The notes beneath the pieces are model-generated. The model had not been told where the DNA came from. It did no database searches and was given only the letters and a program-made list of their open reading frames with translations. This document shows positions 8,860 through 18,182 of a stretch of 64,000 nucleotides of DNA, piece after piece. Source of the stretch: Variovorax gracilis (GTDB lineage: Bacteria > Pseudomonadota > Gammaproteobacteria > Burkholderiales > Burkholderiaceae_C). Each line of letters starts with the position of its first letter. The first letter of the stretch is position 1. Made by a program: the position numbers and the translations under genes. The stretch spans positions 62,001 to 126,000 of the forward strand of contig NZ_JASZYF010000006.1 of the NCBI RefSeq assembly GCF_030317115.1, given 5' to 3'.

Positions 8860-10003
8860 GAACAAAGGACTCCAGTGGCTGGTTGGGCTCGCGATCGTAG
8901 CAACGCTCGCCGCCTGCTCCACCGGCACACGGCAGCCCGACCTGCCTGCCACCGCGCCGACGGCACCGGGCACCAGCCCTTCACGCGACCTGGGTCCGCT
9001 GACCGGCTCGCTCGCGCATCCCAAGAGCCGCTGGGTGCCGGTCGCATGGTCCGAACTGCCGGGCTTCAACGACGACGCGTTGCATGAAGGCTGGGTCGCG
9101 ATGTTGTCGAACTGCACGCGCCCCAATGCCGCTTTCGCTCCGCTGTGCCGCGAAGTGCGCCAGCTCTCGCTCGCGGAGACCGCAGAGCAGCGCGATTGGA
9201 TGATGCAGCGCCTGCAGCCGTATCGGGTCGAGTCGCACACGGGGCCGACCGACGGCAAGCTCACCAGCTACTACGAGCCGGTGTTCGACGCGACGCGGCG
9301 GCCGACCGCGACGAACACGGTGCCGCTGTACCAGGCGCCCGTGGGTCTGGTGCCGAAGCGCCCGTGGTTCACGCGGCAGGAGATCGACACGCTCCCGCAA
9401 GCGCAGGCCGCGTTGCGTGGACGCGAGATCGCGTGGCTCGCCGACCCCATCGATGCGCTCATGCTGCACATCCAGGGCTCCGGGCGCCTGCGCATCACCG
9501 AGCCCGACGGCTCGCAGCGCATGGTGCGCGTGGCCTTCGCCGCGACCAACGAGCAGCCCTATCGCAGCGTGCAGCAGTGGTTGATCAGCCAGGGTGCGAC
9601 CAAGGTCAGCCTGTGGCCCGACGACACCAAGCAGTGGGTGGCGCAGAACCCGCAGCGGCTGCAGCCGCTGCTGTGGAGCAATCCGCGCTACGTGTTCTTT
9701 CGCGAGGAACCCTTGAGCGAGGTCGACGCATCTTCCGGGCCGGTCGGTGCGCAGGGCGTGCCGCTCACCGCGGGCCGCTCGATCGCGGTGGACCGCGACA
9801 GCATTCCCTACGGCACGCCGGTGTGGCTCGCCTCGCCGGGCCCCACTGCGTCGCTCGCCAAGCTGGTGGTGGCGCAGGACACGGGCAGCGCCATCGTCGG
9901 GGCGGTGCGGGCCGACTACTTCGCGGGCACGGGCGCCGATGCGGGCCGCTTCGCGGCGCGCATGAACCAGCCGCTGCGGTTGTGGGCTCTCTGGCCTAAG
10001 TAG
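8858..10003 (+). CDS. mltA: Membrane-bound lytic murein transglycosylase A
   Basis: A 381-aa MltA. It cleaves the MurNAc-GlcNAc glycan bond of peptidoglycan with formation of 1,6-anhydro-muropeptides, from the inner face of the outer membrane. The N-terminus is a lipoprotein signal peptide ending in AACS (Cys20). The body contains the MltA domain signatures LTSYYEPVF and MLHIQGSGRL, and the 3D-domain motif VAQDTGSAIVGAVRADYF that carries the catalytic Asp. The start was chosen because the lipoprotein signal begins exactly there. The frame is open far upstream but that part is not protein-like. There is no strong ribosome site. It converges on the phoX-type gene. Confidence 0.93.
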   Translation: MNKGLQWLVGLAIVATLAACSTGTRQPDLPATAPTAPGTSPSRDLGPLTGSLAHPKSRWVPVAWSELPGFNDDALHEGWVAMLSNCTRPNAAFAPLCREVRQLSLAETAEQRDWMMQRLQPYRVESHTGPTDGKLTSYYEPVFDATRRPTATNTVPLYQAPVGLVPKRPWFTRQEIDTLPQAQAALRGREIAWLADPIDALMLHIQGSGRLRITEPDGSQRMVRVAFAATNEQPYRSVQQWLISQGATKVSLWPDDTKQWVAQNPQRLQPLLWSNPRYVFFREEPLSEVDASSGPVGAQGVPLTAGRSIAVDRDSIPYGTPVWLASPGPTASLAKLVVAQDTGSAIVGAVRADYFAGTGADAGRFAARMNQPLRLWALWPK

Positions 10004-10100
10004 GCTCGCCCCCCAGCCTCGCCCACTTCGTGTGGCTCGGGCGCCCCGCTGCCGGGGGGCAACACCGGCAGACCGGCGGAGCCGGATCTGCGGTGTTTCG
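10004..10100 (+). repeat. Double-hairpin intergenic repeat, copy R1
   Basis: Member of a repeat family found in several gaps here. It has a CAGCCTCGCCCAC-TTCGTGTGG start, a CCCCG/GGGG hairpin, AACACC, then a CGGCGGAGCCG hairpin and GCGGTGTTTC. It occupies the gap between the convergent ends of mltA and the phoX-type gene. Confidence 0.7.
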
Positions 10101-10104
10101 CGTG

Positions 10105-10124
10105 GGGCCGGGCTTCGCCGGCCC
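10105..10124. terminator. Possible bidirectional terminator hairpin
   Basis: Perfect 7-bp stem GGGCCGG / CCGGCCC around the loop GCTTCG, lying between two convergent genes just after repeat R1. No T-run follows on either strand, so intrinsic termination is only a possibility. Confidence 0.35.
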
Positions 10125-10130
10125 TTGCCG

Positions 10131-12533
10131 TTAGAGGCCGATGATACCGCCGTCGTTCTTGGTGATCATCACCGTCGCTGAACGGGGGCGTGCGGTGCTG
10201 CCGCCTGCGCCGTAAGCCGTCACGCCGGCACCGTTGCCGGGCCAGTGGCTTTCGTACTTCGTCGGGTCGGCGATGTTGGCGGCGGCGGTGTTCTCGCCTG
10301 GATGCTGGATGTTGATGAACAGCGCCTTGCCGTCAGGGGATTCGGCGAGGCCGGTCACTTCCGAGCCCAGCGGTGCGGTGAGGAAGCGCTTGAAGATCGT
10401 GTCGTTCATCTTCTTGCCCGCATAGGTGCTCACGGTCACCGGGCCGGTGCCAGCCGCGCCGGGCTTGCCGTTGGCCTGGTTGACCACGTCGATCTTGCCG
10501 CCGTCGCCGTACTCGCCCGGGATCGCCGCCAGCAGCATGCAGTTGGTGACGTCGGTGTAGGCGTTGTCGTCGGTCTCGATCCAGAGGATGCCGCTCGCGC
10601 GCGAGAACCAGCAGCCGTCGGGCTTGGAGAAGTCGTTGAAGTCCGAGAGGCCCGACAGGTTCACGTTCTTCTGGTAGTTCACGTCGTCGAGGCCAGCATC
10701 GGCCTTGGCCTGGCTGCCGAACAGGAAGATGTCCCAGTTGAAGGTGGTGGCCGATGCGTCGTTGCCGGTTTCGCGGATGCGCATGACCTGCCCGTTGACG
10801 TCGCCCTTCAGGGTCGATGCAGCGGCGTTCTGCGTCGAGACGCCCTTGTTGTCGAGCCAGTAGCGCGGGAAGGCCGGGTCCACGTCGGGATTCGGCACGT
10901 TGTTGCTGCTGGTCGTACCGACGGCGCCGCGGTCCGGGTTCTCGGTCATCGTGATGTAGATCTCGCCGTTCTTCGGGTTCACGGCGGTCCACTCGGGTCG
11001 GTCGCACTTGGTGGCGCCAACGGCATCGGCGGCGAGCCGTGCATTGACGAGCACGTCGGCGAGGTCGGCGAAGGCGTACGCGCTGTTGCCCGAGATGGCG
11101 GTGTTGCTCAGGTCGAGCGGGAGCCAGGTGCCCGAGCCGTCCGCATTGAACTTCGCCGCGTAGAGCGTGCCTTCGTCGAGGTACTTGCTGCCGGTGGCGA
11201 GGCGGTCCGCAGGATTCGCGTCCGCTGCGCTCCATACGGCCTTGGACACATATTTATAGACGTACTCGCTGCGCGAATCGTCCCCCATGTAGAAGGCCAG
11301 GGGCTTGCCGACCACCGGGTTGCTCGGCCATGCGCCTTCGTGCGCGAAGCGGCCGAGCGCGGTGTGCTTGACCGGGGTCGATGCCGGGTTGTACGGGTCG
11401 ATCTCCACGACCCAGCCGAAGGTGTTGGCAGTGTTGCGGAAGTCGTCCGTGCCGTCCGCCGATGTGCCGATGCTGCTCGCGTCCCAGCGTGCGTACTCGG
11501 TGCTGGTGCTGTCGGCCGGCACGACGGTGGCCCAGCGCTGACCACCGGGGGCGTTTTGCGCGAGGCCGATGCGCTTGAAGGCGACCAGTTCCTTGGCGCT
11601 GCGCTTCGCGTCATCGGCCGAGCCGCGGCGGAAGAAGCCTGCGAAGTTCTCCTCGCAGGTGAGGTAGGTGCCCCAGGGCGTGTAGCCCGACGCGCAATTG
11701 CCGATCATTCCGCGCGTGGTCGTGCCGGCGGGCGAGTAGGCCGTCTTGAGCAGCGCCGAGCCGCGCGCCGGGCCGCCGAAGTCCATCGGCGTGCGCGGCG
11801 TGACCCGGCGGTTGAAGGTCGAGTTCCTGACGATCGCGAACTTGCCGCCCGACTTGGCGATCTCCACCACCGACGCGCCGTGCGCTTCCACTTCCTTCAG
11901 CGCTTCGGCTTCGGGACGCGGGCCGGCCGTCGAGCCGATGTTGGTCTGCCCGTTCGGATGCATGAACATCACGGTGCCGTTGATGGCTTCGTGGTTGATG
12001 CACATCAGCGCGCGTTCGGTGCTGGAGAGGGACGGCTTGCTGTCGGGGGTCAGGCCGAAGTAATGCATGCCGTCGTGCTGGTCGCCGCTGCGGCGGCCGA
12101 AGGTGTCGTCGGTGCCGTCGTTCTTGTAGTCGGTGATGGCGGGATCGATCGAGTCGCCCGTCGCGTAGATCACCGTGGCGGTGTAGCCGGCCGGCACGGT
12201 GATGCGGTCCGCGAGGTCCTTGCCCACGGCGGAGAAGCCGAGCTTGGGTTCGGCCCCAGGCGCCGGTGCCGGAGCCGGGGCGGGAGCCGGCGCTGGTGCG
12301 GGAGCAGGCGGCGTGACGGGAAAGTTTCCGTCGCTTCCGCCGCCGCAGGCACTCAGCGCCAGCGGGCCGAGCGTCGCGGCCGTCAGCGCGCCGACGCCGC
12401 CGCGCAGCAGATGGCGGCGGTGCATGCGCGAGGCGATGACTTCGTGGAGGCTGGTGTTGGAGGAGGGGTTGTTGTCCAGGTCGTCCGGATCGATGAACTC
12501 GTTCGGAGCGGGAGGCGTGGGCAGGTTTTTCAT
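10131..12533 (-). CDS. PhoX-family (DUF839) alkaline phosphatase, Tat-exported
   Basis: An 800-aa PhoX/DUF839 protein; characterised PhoX enzymes are Ca/Fe-dependent phosphomonoesterases exported in folded form. A twin-arginine signal (RRHLLRGG, about residues 39-46) is followed by a hydrophobic stretch and a lipobox-like LSACGGG, so lipidation after Tat export is possible. A Pro/Ala repeat linker (about residues 78-92) leads into the catalytic body. This body carries the family's conserved CINHEA-type segment, NCASGYTPWGTYLTCEE and a C-terminal NIQHPGE motif. The length is at the upper end for the family. The gene is monocistronic, and no Pho-box was evident upstream. The Tat signal starts well inside the protein, which is normal for PhoX. 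Confidence 0.9.
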   Translation of the reverse strand: MKNLPTPPAPNEFIDPDDLDNNPSSNTSLHEVIASRMHRRHLLRGGVGALTAATLGPLALSACGGGSDGNFPVTPPAPAPAPAPAPAPAPAPGAEPKLGFSAVGKDLADRITVPAGYTATVIYATGDSIDPAITDYKNDGTDDTFGRRSGDQHDGMHYFGLTPDSKPSLSSTERALMCINHEAINGTVMFMHPNGQTNIGSTAGPRPEAEALKEVEAHGASVVEIAKSGGKFAIVRNSTFNRRVTPRTPMDFGGPARGSALLKTAYSPAGTTTRGMIGNCASGYTPWGTYLTCEENFAGFFRRGSADDAKRSAKELVAFKRIGLAQNAPGGQRWATVVPADSTSTEYARWDASSIGTSADGTDDFRNTANTFGWVVEIDPYNPASTPVKHTALGRFAHEGAWPSNPVVGKPLAFYMGDDSRSEYVYKYVSKAVWSAADANPADRLATGSKYLDEGTLYAAKFNADGSGTWLPLDLSNTAISGNSAYAFADLADVLVNARLAADAVGATKCDRPEWTAVNPKNGEIYITMTENPDRGAVGTTSSNNVPNPDVDPAFPRYWLDNKGVSTQNAAASTLKGDVNGQVMRIRETGNDASATTFNWDIFLFGSQAKADAGLDDVNYQKNVNLSGLSDFNDFSKPDGCWFSRASGILWIETDDNAYTDVTNCMLLAAIPGEYGDGGKIDVVNQANGKPGAAGTGPVTVSTYAGKKMNDTIFKRFLTAPLGSEVTGLAESPDGKALFINIQHPGENTAAANIADPTKYESHWPGNGAGVTAYGAGGSTARPRSATVMITKNDGGIIGL

Positions 12534-12563
12534 CGTGATGGCTTGGCTATCGGGAGCCCGACC

Positions 12564-12938
12564 TTAGCGATGCAAGATGAAACTTTTGTTGCAGAGCCCT
12601 CGCTCGCTCGACCGACTGCTACGGCCCCGGCAGTGTCCCGTGGGCTGCTGCCAGGTCGCGCCGGACAATCTCGCGCACCATCGCCGTGAACTGCCTGGAC
12701 AGCAGGTTGCGCACGCGTCGTTGAGCAGCTCCTCGACCAGTCCGGGCCGCCGGGTCACGCGGTCCAGGAAACGCGTGAGCCGCGGGTGGTAGGCCCGGTA
12801 GAGCTGCTCGAATGCCCGCAGCTCGCCATGGGCGGTCCGGTCGACCAGATGCGCCTCGGCGCGTTCGGCCAAGGGCAGTCCCGCTTCCTGCGTCCGTAAG
12901 GTGTCGCGGGGCATGCTCGGCATGGGAGGCTCGTGCAT
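12564..12938 (-). pseudogene. Remnant of an ECF sigma factor gene
   Basis: A 124-codon frame whose residues 38-73 read as region 2 of an RpoE-like sigma factor (GELRAFEQLYRAYHPRLTRF and then VEELLND). After that point the protein stops resembling region 2 and becomes Cys/Arg/Ser-rich noise. Regions 2.4 to 4 are missing in all frames. In another frame the sequence after the break reads RNLLSRQFTAMVREIVRR, which may be the tail of a different gene joined by a deletion. I take it as a decayed gene; the start ATG at 12938 is nominal. It lies 30 bases upstream of the phoX-type gene on the same strand. Confidence 0.5.
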
Positions 12939-13042
12939 TGGGGGGCGTCCAGTCGACTGTACTCCGGGCTACTGGACGGTTCATGCCCGAAAACGGGCGA
13001 TCGGTTCAATGGGCGCGGCTGCGCCCACAGCCATCGGCCCCG

Positions 13043-13327
13043 CTACTTGAGGTAGGACCTCAAGGCGGCGACCACGGCATCGACATCTTCGGCCCGCCGC
13101 GCCTCGCTGGCTTCCGGCGCTCCGAGGTGCTCGCGGATGTGGCCTTCGAGCACCTCCGCCATCAGTCCGTTGACCGCGCCCCGGATGGCGGCGATCTGCT
13201 GGAGGATGGCGAGGCAGTCCGATTCCTCGCCGAGCGCCCGCTCCAGCGCTTCCGCCTGCCCCTTGATGCGGCGGACCCTCGCCAGCAGCGGCTTCCTGCC
13301 ATGAATCGTATGTGCCATGAAGGGCAT
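13043..13327 (-). CDS. dmeR: CsoR/RcnR-family metal-responsive repressor (DmeR-like)
   Basis: An all-helical repressor of the CsoR/RcnR/FrmR family (94 aa from the ATG at 13327; 91 aa from 13318). The family core is clear: RVRRIKGQAEALERAL, CLAILQQIAAIRGAVNGLM and a basic first helix. Cys and His residues at the expected sites (Cys in SDCLAIL, His in EGHIREHL) fit Ni/Co or similar ligand sensing. The gene is divergent from the cation diffusion facilitator gene, the dmeR/dmeF arrangement known from rhizobia. Apo-repressor should bind the palindrome at 13344-13360 and release it when metal is bound. FrmR-type formaldehyde sensing is less likely given the neighbour. Confidence 0.82.
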   Translation of the reverse strand: MPFMAHTIHGRKPLLARVRRIKGQAEALERALGEESDCLAILQQIAAIRGAVNGLMAEVLEGHIREHLGAPEASEARRAEDVDAVVAALRSYLK

Positions 13328-13343
13328 TCTAGGCTCGGGCGAC

Positions 13344-13360
13344 ATACTGGGGTACAGTAT
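13344..13360. promoter_or_regulatory. Palindromic operator between dmeR and dmeF
   Basis: ATACTGGGGTACAGTAT: perfect 6-bp arms ATACTG/CAGTAT around GGGTA, containing a G-tract. It resembles the RcnR site pattern TACT-G-tract-AGTA, and it sits in the 40-base gap between the two divergent starts. Assignment to DmeR is inference from position and pattern. Confidence 0.7.
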
Positions 13361-13367
13361 CCAGACC

Positions 13368-14345
13368 ATGCCGCAGACGATCATTCATCCTCACGCAGCA
13401 CCCGCGCCATGGCAGCACTCGCACGTCTTCGACGAGGGCAATCCCCTCGCCGAACGCAATACGCGCTGGGCCGTCGCACTCACCGCCGTGATGATGGTCG
13501 TCGAGATCGCCGGCGGCTGGTACTTCAATTCCATGGCGCTGCTGGCCGATGGATGGCACATGAGCTCGCACGCGCTGGCGCTGGGCCTGTCCGTCGTCGC
13601 GTACGTTGCGGCCCGCCGGTTCGCGCATGACGGCCGCTTCGCCTTCGGGACATGGAAGATGGAGGTGCTCGGCGGGTACACGAGCGCGGTCCTCCTGATG
13701 CTCGTGGCGGGTCTGATGGCCTTTCAATCCGTCGAGCGCCTGCTGTCGCCGACGGCCATCCACTACAGCGAAGCCCTCGTCATCGGCGCGGTCGGGCTCG
13801 GGGTCAACCTGGCGTGCGCCTGGCTGCTGCGAGGCGGCCATGAGCACGGCCATGAACACGGCCATGGCCACCACGGTCACGGCCATGGCGGCGACGAGCA
13901 TGCGCACCACGACCTGAACCTTCGCGCGGCCTACATGCATGTGCTGGCCGATGCCGCTACATCGGTTCTGGCACTGGCCGCCCTGGCGGCCGGCAAGCTC
14001 TGGGGCGCCGCGTGGCTCGACCCGGCGATGGGCATCGTCGGCGCGGGGCTCGTGGCGATGTGGGCGCTCGGCCTTCTGCGCGATTCCGGCCGGGTCCTCC
14101 TGGATGCCGAGATGGACGCGCCGGTGGTGGCCGAGATCCGGGAGGTCATCGACGCCAGCCCCATCAAGGCATCCATCTGCGACCTGCATGTCTGGCGTGT
14201 CGGCAAGGGCAAGTACGCCTGCATCGTTTCGTTGGCAACCCACGCCGCCGTCGAGCCGGACTACTTCAAGCGGCAGCTCGGCATCCACGAAGAGCTGGTC
14301 CATATTTCGGTGGAAGTGAACCGACTTCCCGTCGCCGTCCCCTGA
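13368..14345 (+). CDS. dmeF: Cation diffusion facilitator, DmeF-like Co/Ni exporter
   Basis: A 325-aa cation diffusion facilitator exporting divalent metal in exchange for protons. It has the N-terminal HSHVFDEGNPLAERNTR element typical of DmeF proteins. Six predicted transmembrane helices follow, with the metal site residues of helix 2 (LLADGWHM, HxxxD style) and helix 5 (HVLADAATS). A long His/Gly-rich cytoplasmic loop sits at about residues 158-182. The C-terminal domain (about 240-325) is the usual ferredoxin-like cytoplasmic dimerisation fold. The ATG at 13368 is chosen over an in-frame ATG at 13317 because the latter would place the operator inside the gene and overlap dmeR. Cobalt and nickel are the likely substrates by family. 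Confidence 0.88.
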   Translation: MPQTIIHPHAAPAPWQHSHVFDEGNPLAERNTRWAVALTAVMMVVEIAGGWYFNSMALLADGWHMSSHALALGLSVVAYVAARRFAHDGRFAFGTWKMEVLGGYTSAVLLMLVAGLMAFQSVERLLSPTAIHYSEALVIGAVGLGVNLACAWLLRGGHEHGHEHGHGHHGHGHGGDEHAHHDLNLRAAYMHVLADAATSVLALAALAAGKLWGAAWLDPAMGIVGAGLVAMWALGLLRDSGRVLLDAEMDAPVVAEIREVIDASPIKASICDLHVWRVGKGKYACIVSLATHAAVEPDYFKRQLGIHEELVHISVEVNRLPVAVP

Positions 14346-14437
14346 GCGACGTTTCCGCGCGGTGGGCGACGCCCCATGTGGCAGGATTCGAGCAGGCGCG
14401 GTCCTCGCGCATGCCTCGACACACCTCCCCGCTTGCC

Positions 14438-15358
14438 ATGACCTCGCAGTCCTTGTCCTCAAGGCCCTCGTCCCGCGCCAATGGGCGCGCCATTGCCACG
14501 ATGATCGGCGCCATGGGCTGCTTCGTGCTCAACGACGCGCTGGTCAAGCACGTCAGCCAGTCGATGCCTTCGGCGCAACTCATCTTTCTGCGCGGGCTGA
14601 TGGCGTCGGCGCTCGTGCTGCTGGTCGCGCACCGGCTGGGCGCACTGCGGCAGGCGAGCGCGGTGCTGCATCCGCGGGTGGCGCTGCGTGGCGCCGTCGA
14701 CGCCTGCGCGACCATGATGTACCTGCTGGCGCTGTTCCACTTGCCGATCGCCAATGCCACGGCCATCAACCTCGCCGCGCCGCTGTTCATGACCGTGTTC
14801 GCGGTGCTCTTCATGGGCGAGCGTGCCGGGCTGGCGCGCTGGTCCGCGGTGGTGCTGGGCTTCGCGGGTGTGCTGTGCGTGGTGCAGCCGAGCGCGGAAG
14901 GGCTCAACGCGTGGGCCCTGCTGTGCCTGCTCGGCACGCTGTTCCATGCCGCGCGCGACCTGATGACGCGGCGCATCGATCCGGCCATCCCGTCGATCAT
15001 CATCACCCTGGCCACGGCCCTGGCCGTCACGCTGCTGTCCGGTTGCGTGACGCTGCTGAGCGGCTGGCAGGCGTTTGCGCTCGCCGACCTGGCCTTGCTG
15101 GGGGTGGCGGCCGCCTTCCTGGCGTCAGGCTATTTCCTGCTGGTGCAATGCATGCGCGCCGGCGAGGTGTCGCTCACCGCGCCCTTCCGCTACACGGCGG
15201 TGCTCTTTGCCATGGTGCTGGGCTATGCCGTATGGAACGAGATCCCCACCGGATGGGCCTGGATCGGCATTGCGCTGCTCGTCGGGTCCGGGCTCTACAT
15301 GCTGCACAGCGAGCGCGGACGCACCCGCGCTGCCGCGTTGGACGCCCAGCCGGAATGA
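14438..15358 (+). CDS. EamA/DMT-family transporter
   Basis: A 306-aa integral membrane protein of the drug/metabolite transporter superfamily. It has two EamA repeats and about ten predicted helices, beginning with GRAIATMIGAMGCFVLNDAL at about residue 12. The second repeat starts around residue 170 after ALLCLLGTLFHAARDLMTRR. The substrate is not predictable. An upstream in-frame ATG at 14411 would add nine residues; neither has a good ribosome site. It lies 92 bases behind dmeF and could be read through from it, though a functional link is not obvious. Confidence 0.85.
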   Translation: MTSQSLSSRPSSRANGRAIATMIGAMGCFVLNDALVKHVSQSMPSAQLIFLRGLMASALVLLVAHRLGALRQASAVLHPRVALRGAVDACATMMYLLALFHLPIANATAINLAAPLFMTVFAVLFMGERAGLARWSAVVLGFAGVLCVVQPSAEGLNAWALLCLLGTLFHAARDLMTRRIDPAIPSIIITLATALAVTLLSGCVTLLSGWQAFALADLALLGVAAAFLASGYFLLVQCMRAGEVSLTAPFRYTAVLFAMVLGYAVWNEIPTGWAWIGIALLVGSGLYMLHSERGRTRAAALDAQPE

Positions 15359-15409
15359 AGGGCGCGCCATTCGAAGCTGCAGCAAACCTTGAACATCCCG
15401 GAACTACCC

Positions 15410-15715
15410 ATGGTCACCTGCTACCTGCGCTATGTCATCGATCCGTTCAAGCTCAAGGAATTCGAGCACTACGGAAAGATGTGGATCCCTCTCGTCGAAA
15501 AGTTCGGAGGGCAGCACCATGGCTACTTCCTGCCATCGGAAGGTGCGAACAACATCGCGCTTGCCTTGTTCACGTTCCCGAGTCTTGCGTCGTACGAGGA
15601 ATATCGCGCGTCGTCTGCGAACGACGCAGAGTGCCAGGCGGCGTTCAAGTACGCGGAGGACACCCGTTGCATCTTCAGCTACGAACGCAGCTTCTTCCGG
15701 CCTGTTTTCCGGTGA
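15410..15715 (+). CDS. NIPSNAP-family protein
   Basis: A 101-aa protein with a dimeric alpha/beta-barrel NIPSNAP fold. Signs are the MVTCYLRYVIDPFKLKEFE opening strand-helix, a central HHGYFLPSEG turn and the SYEEYRA helix. NIPSNAP proteins of bacteria are small and biochemically poorly defined. A TTG codon at 15389 would extend it by seven residues; ATG at 15410 matches the usual family N-terminus. It lies 51 bases behind the transporter gene and may be co-transcribed. Confidence 0.8.
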   Translation: MVTCYLRYVIDPFKLKEFEHYGKMWIPLVEKFGGQHHGYFLPSEGANNIALALFTFPSLASYEEYRASSANDAECQAAFKYAEDTRCIFSYERSFFRPVFR

Positions 15716-16059
15716 CGCTTCCAGCCCGTCAATAGCCCGAACCGGCTGCAGTGCCGGCTACCTACGGCGTAGACCAAACGCCAGATCGAACGGCGCTGTC
15801 CAAAGCCGCGAGCACCGAATGCCTGGGGCTTGATTCCGGCCTCGCGGAGGACTAGGAAAGCACCCCGCACTTCGACGCCGGCCGCCGCTGCGCGGACGAA
15901 ATGAAAACTTTGGACCCAAGTCCGCCGTGGGCCCAGGCACTCGCGTAACAAGCGCTCACGCCTCTTGCGATCTGCGTCTGCAACGCATCACAGGCTTCCG
16001 TCGTATTTCGCACGCCGCAGCGAATGCTCACACTGTCTCCCCGCTCGACAGGAGGAGAC
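15716..16059. other. 344-base gap without a supportable gene
   Basis: Non-coding by my reading. An open frame on the minus strand (15951-15679) is Arg-rich, lacks a ribosome site and resembles no family I know. A 15-codon frame starting at 15901 on the plus strand is too short to call. The last bases hold the AGGAGGAGA ribosome site of the downstream activator gene. No sigma-70 or sigma-54 promoter stood out. Confidence 0.4.
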
Positions 16060-17436
<1,377 letters not shown>

Positions 17437-18182
17437 GGCCCAGCAGCCGCGACAGGTTGCCGCCCAGCACCAGCGCCTCGTCCTCGGGCGTCAACTGCAG
17501 CAGGCGAATCTTCTCGAGCTCCAGGCCCGGATGCAGCCACGGGCCGTCGGAGCCGAACAGGATCTTGTGCGCGCCGGCCCGGCGCACCGCCTGCAGCAAC
17601 AGGTCGAAGCGCCGGATGCCCGCGGTGTCGGCATAGACATTCGGATGGCGCTCCAGATGATCGATGAGCGCGAGCTGGGCCCGCCAGTCGTCCGCGAAGC
17701 TGCCCAAGTGCGGAATGATGAAGACGACGTCCGGGTACTGCTGCGCCAGCAACTCGACCACCCAGGACTCGCCGACAAGGTCGTAGAGCACCGGCAGCCG
17801 CAGCCGGCGCGCGGCGTCGCAGATCTCGCGGTTGATGGCGGCGTCGTGCCGGTGCACCTTGATGCCCGCGAAGCCGTAGCGCTGCACGGCGGTGGTCAGC
17901 ATCGGCAGGATCCGGCCGCGGTCGCGCTCCGCGTGCACCATGGCGAAGCCGATGAATCGCTCGGGCTTCGCGGCGACGATGCGCGACAGTGCGAGGTTGG
18001 CCTGCGCGTAGTCCGAATGAAAGGCCGGCAGCAGCACGCTGCGCCCGATGCCGGCGCGGGCCGCGCGACGCAGGTAGGCGTCGAGCGGCGCGTCGGTATC
18101 CCAGGGCCCGGTCAGGCCGTCACCCTGGCCGGCATGGCAGTGGCAGTCGATGCGGAGCATGGGCGGTCGCGCTCGATACGGA

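Noticed and set aside
15679..15951. 90-codon minus-strand frame
   Set aside because: No ribosome site, Arg-rich and resembling no known family; overlaps the end of the NIPSNAP gene.
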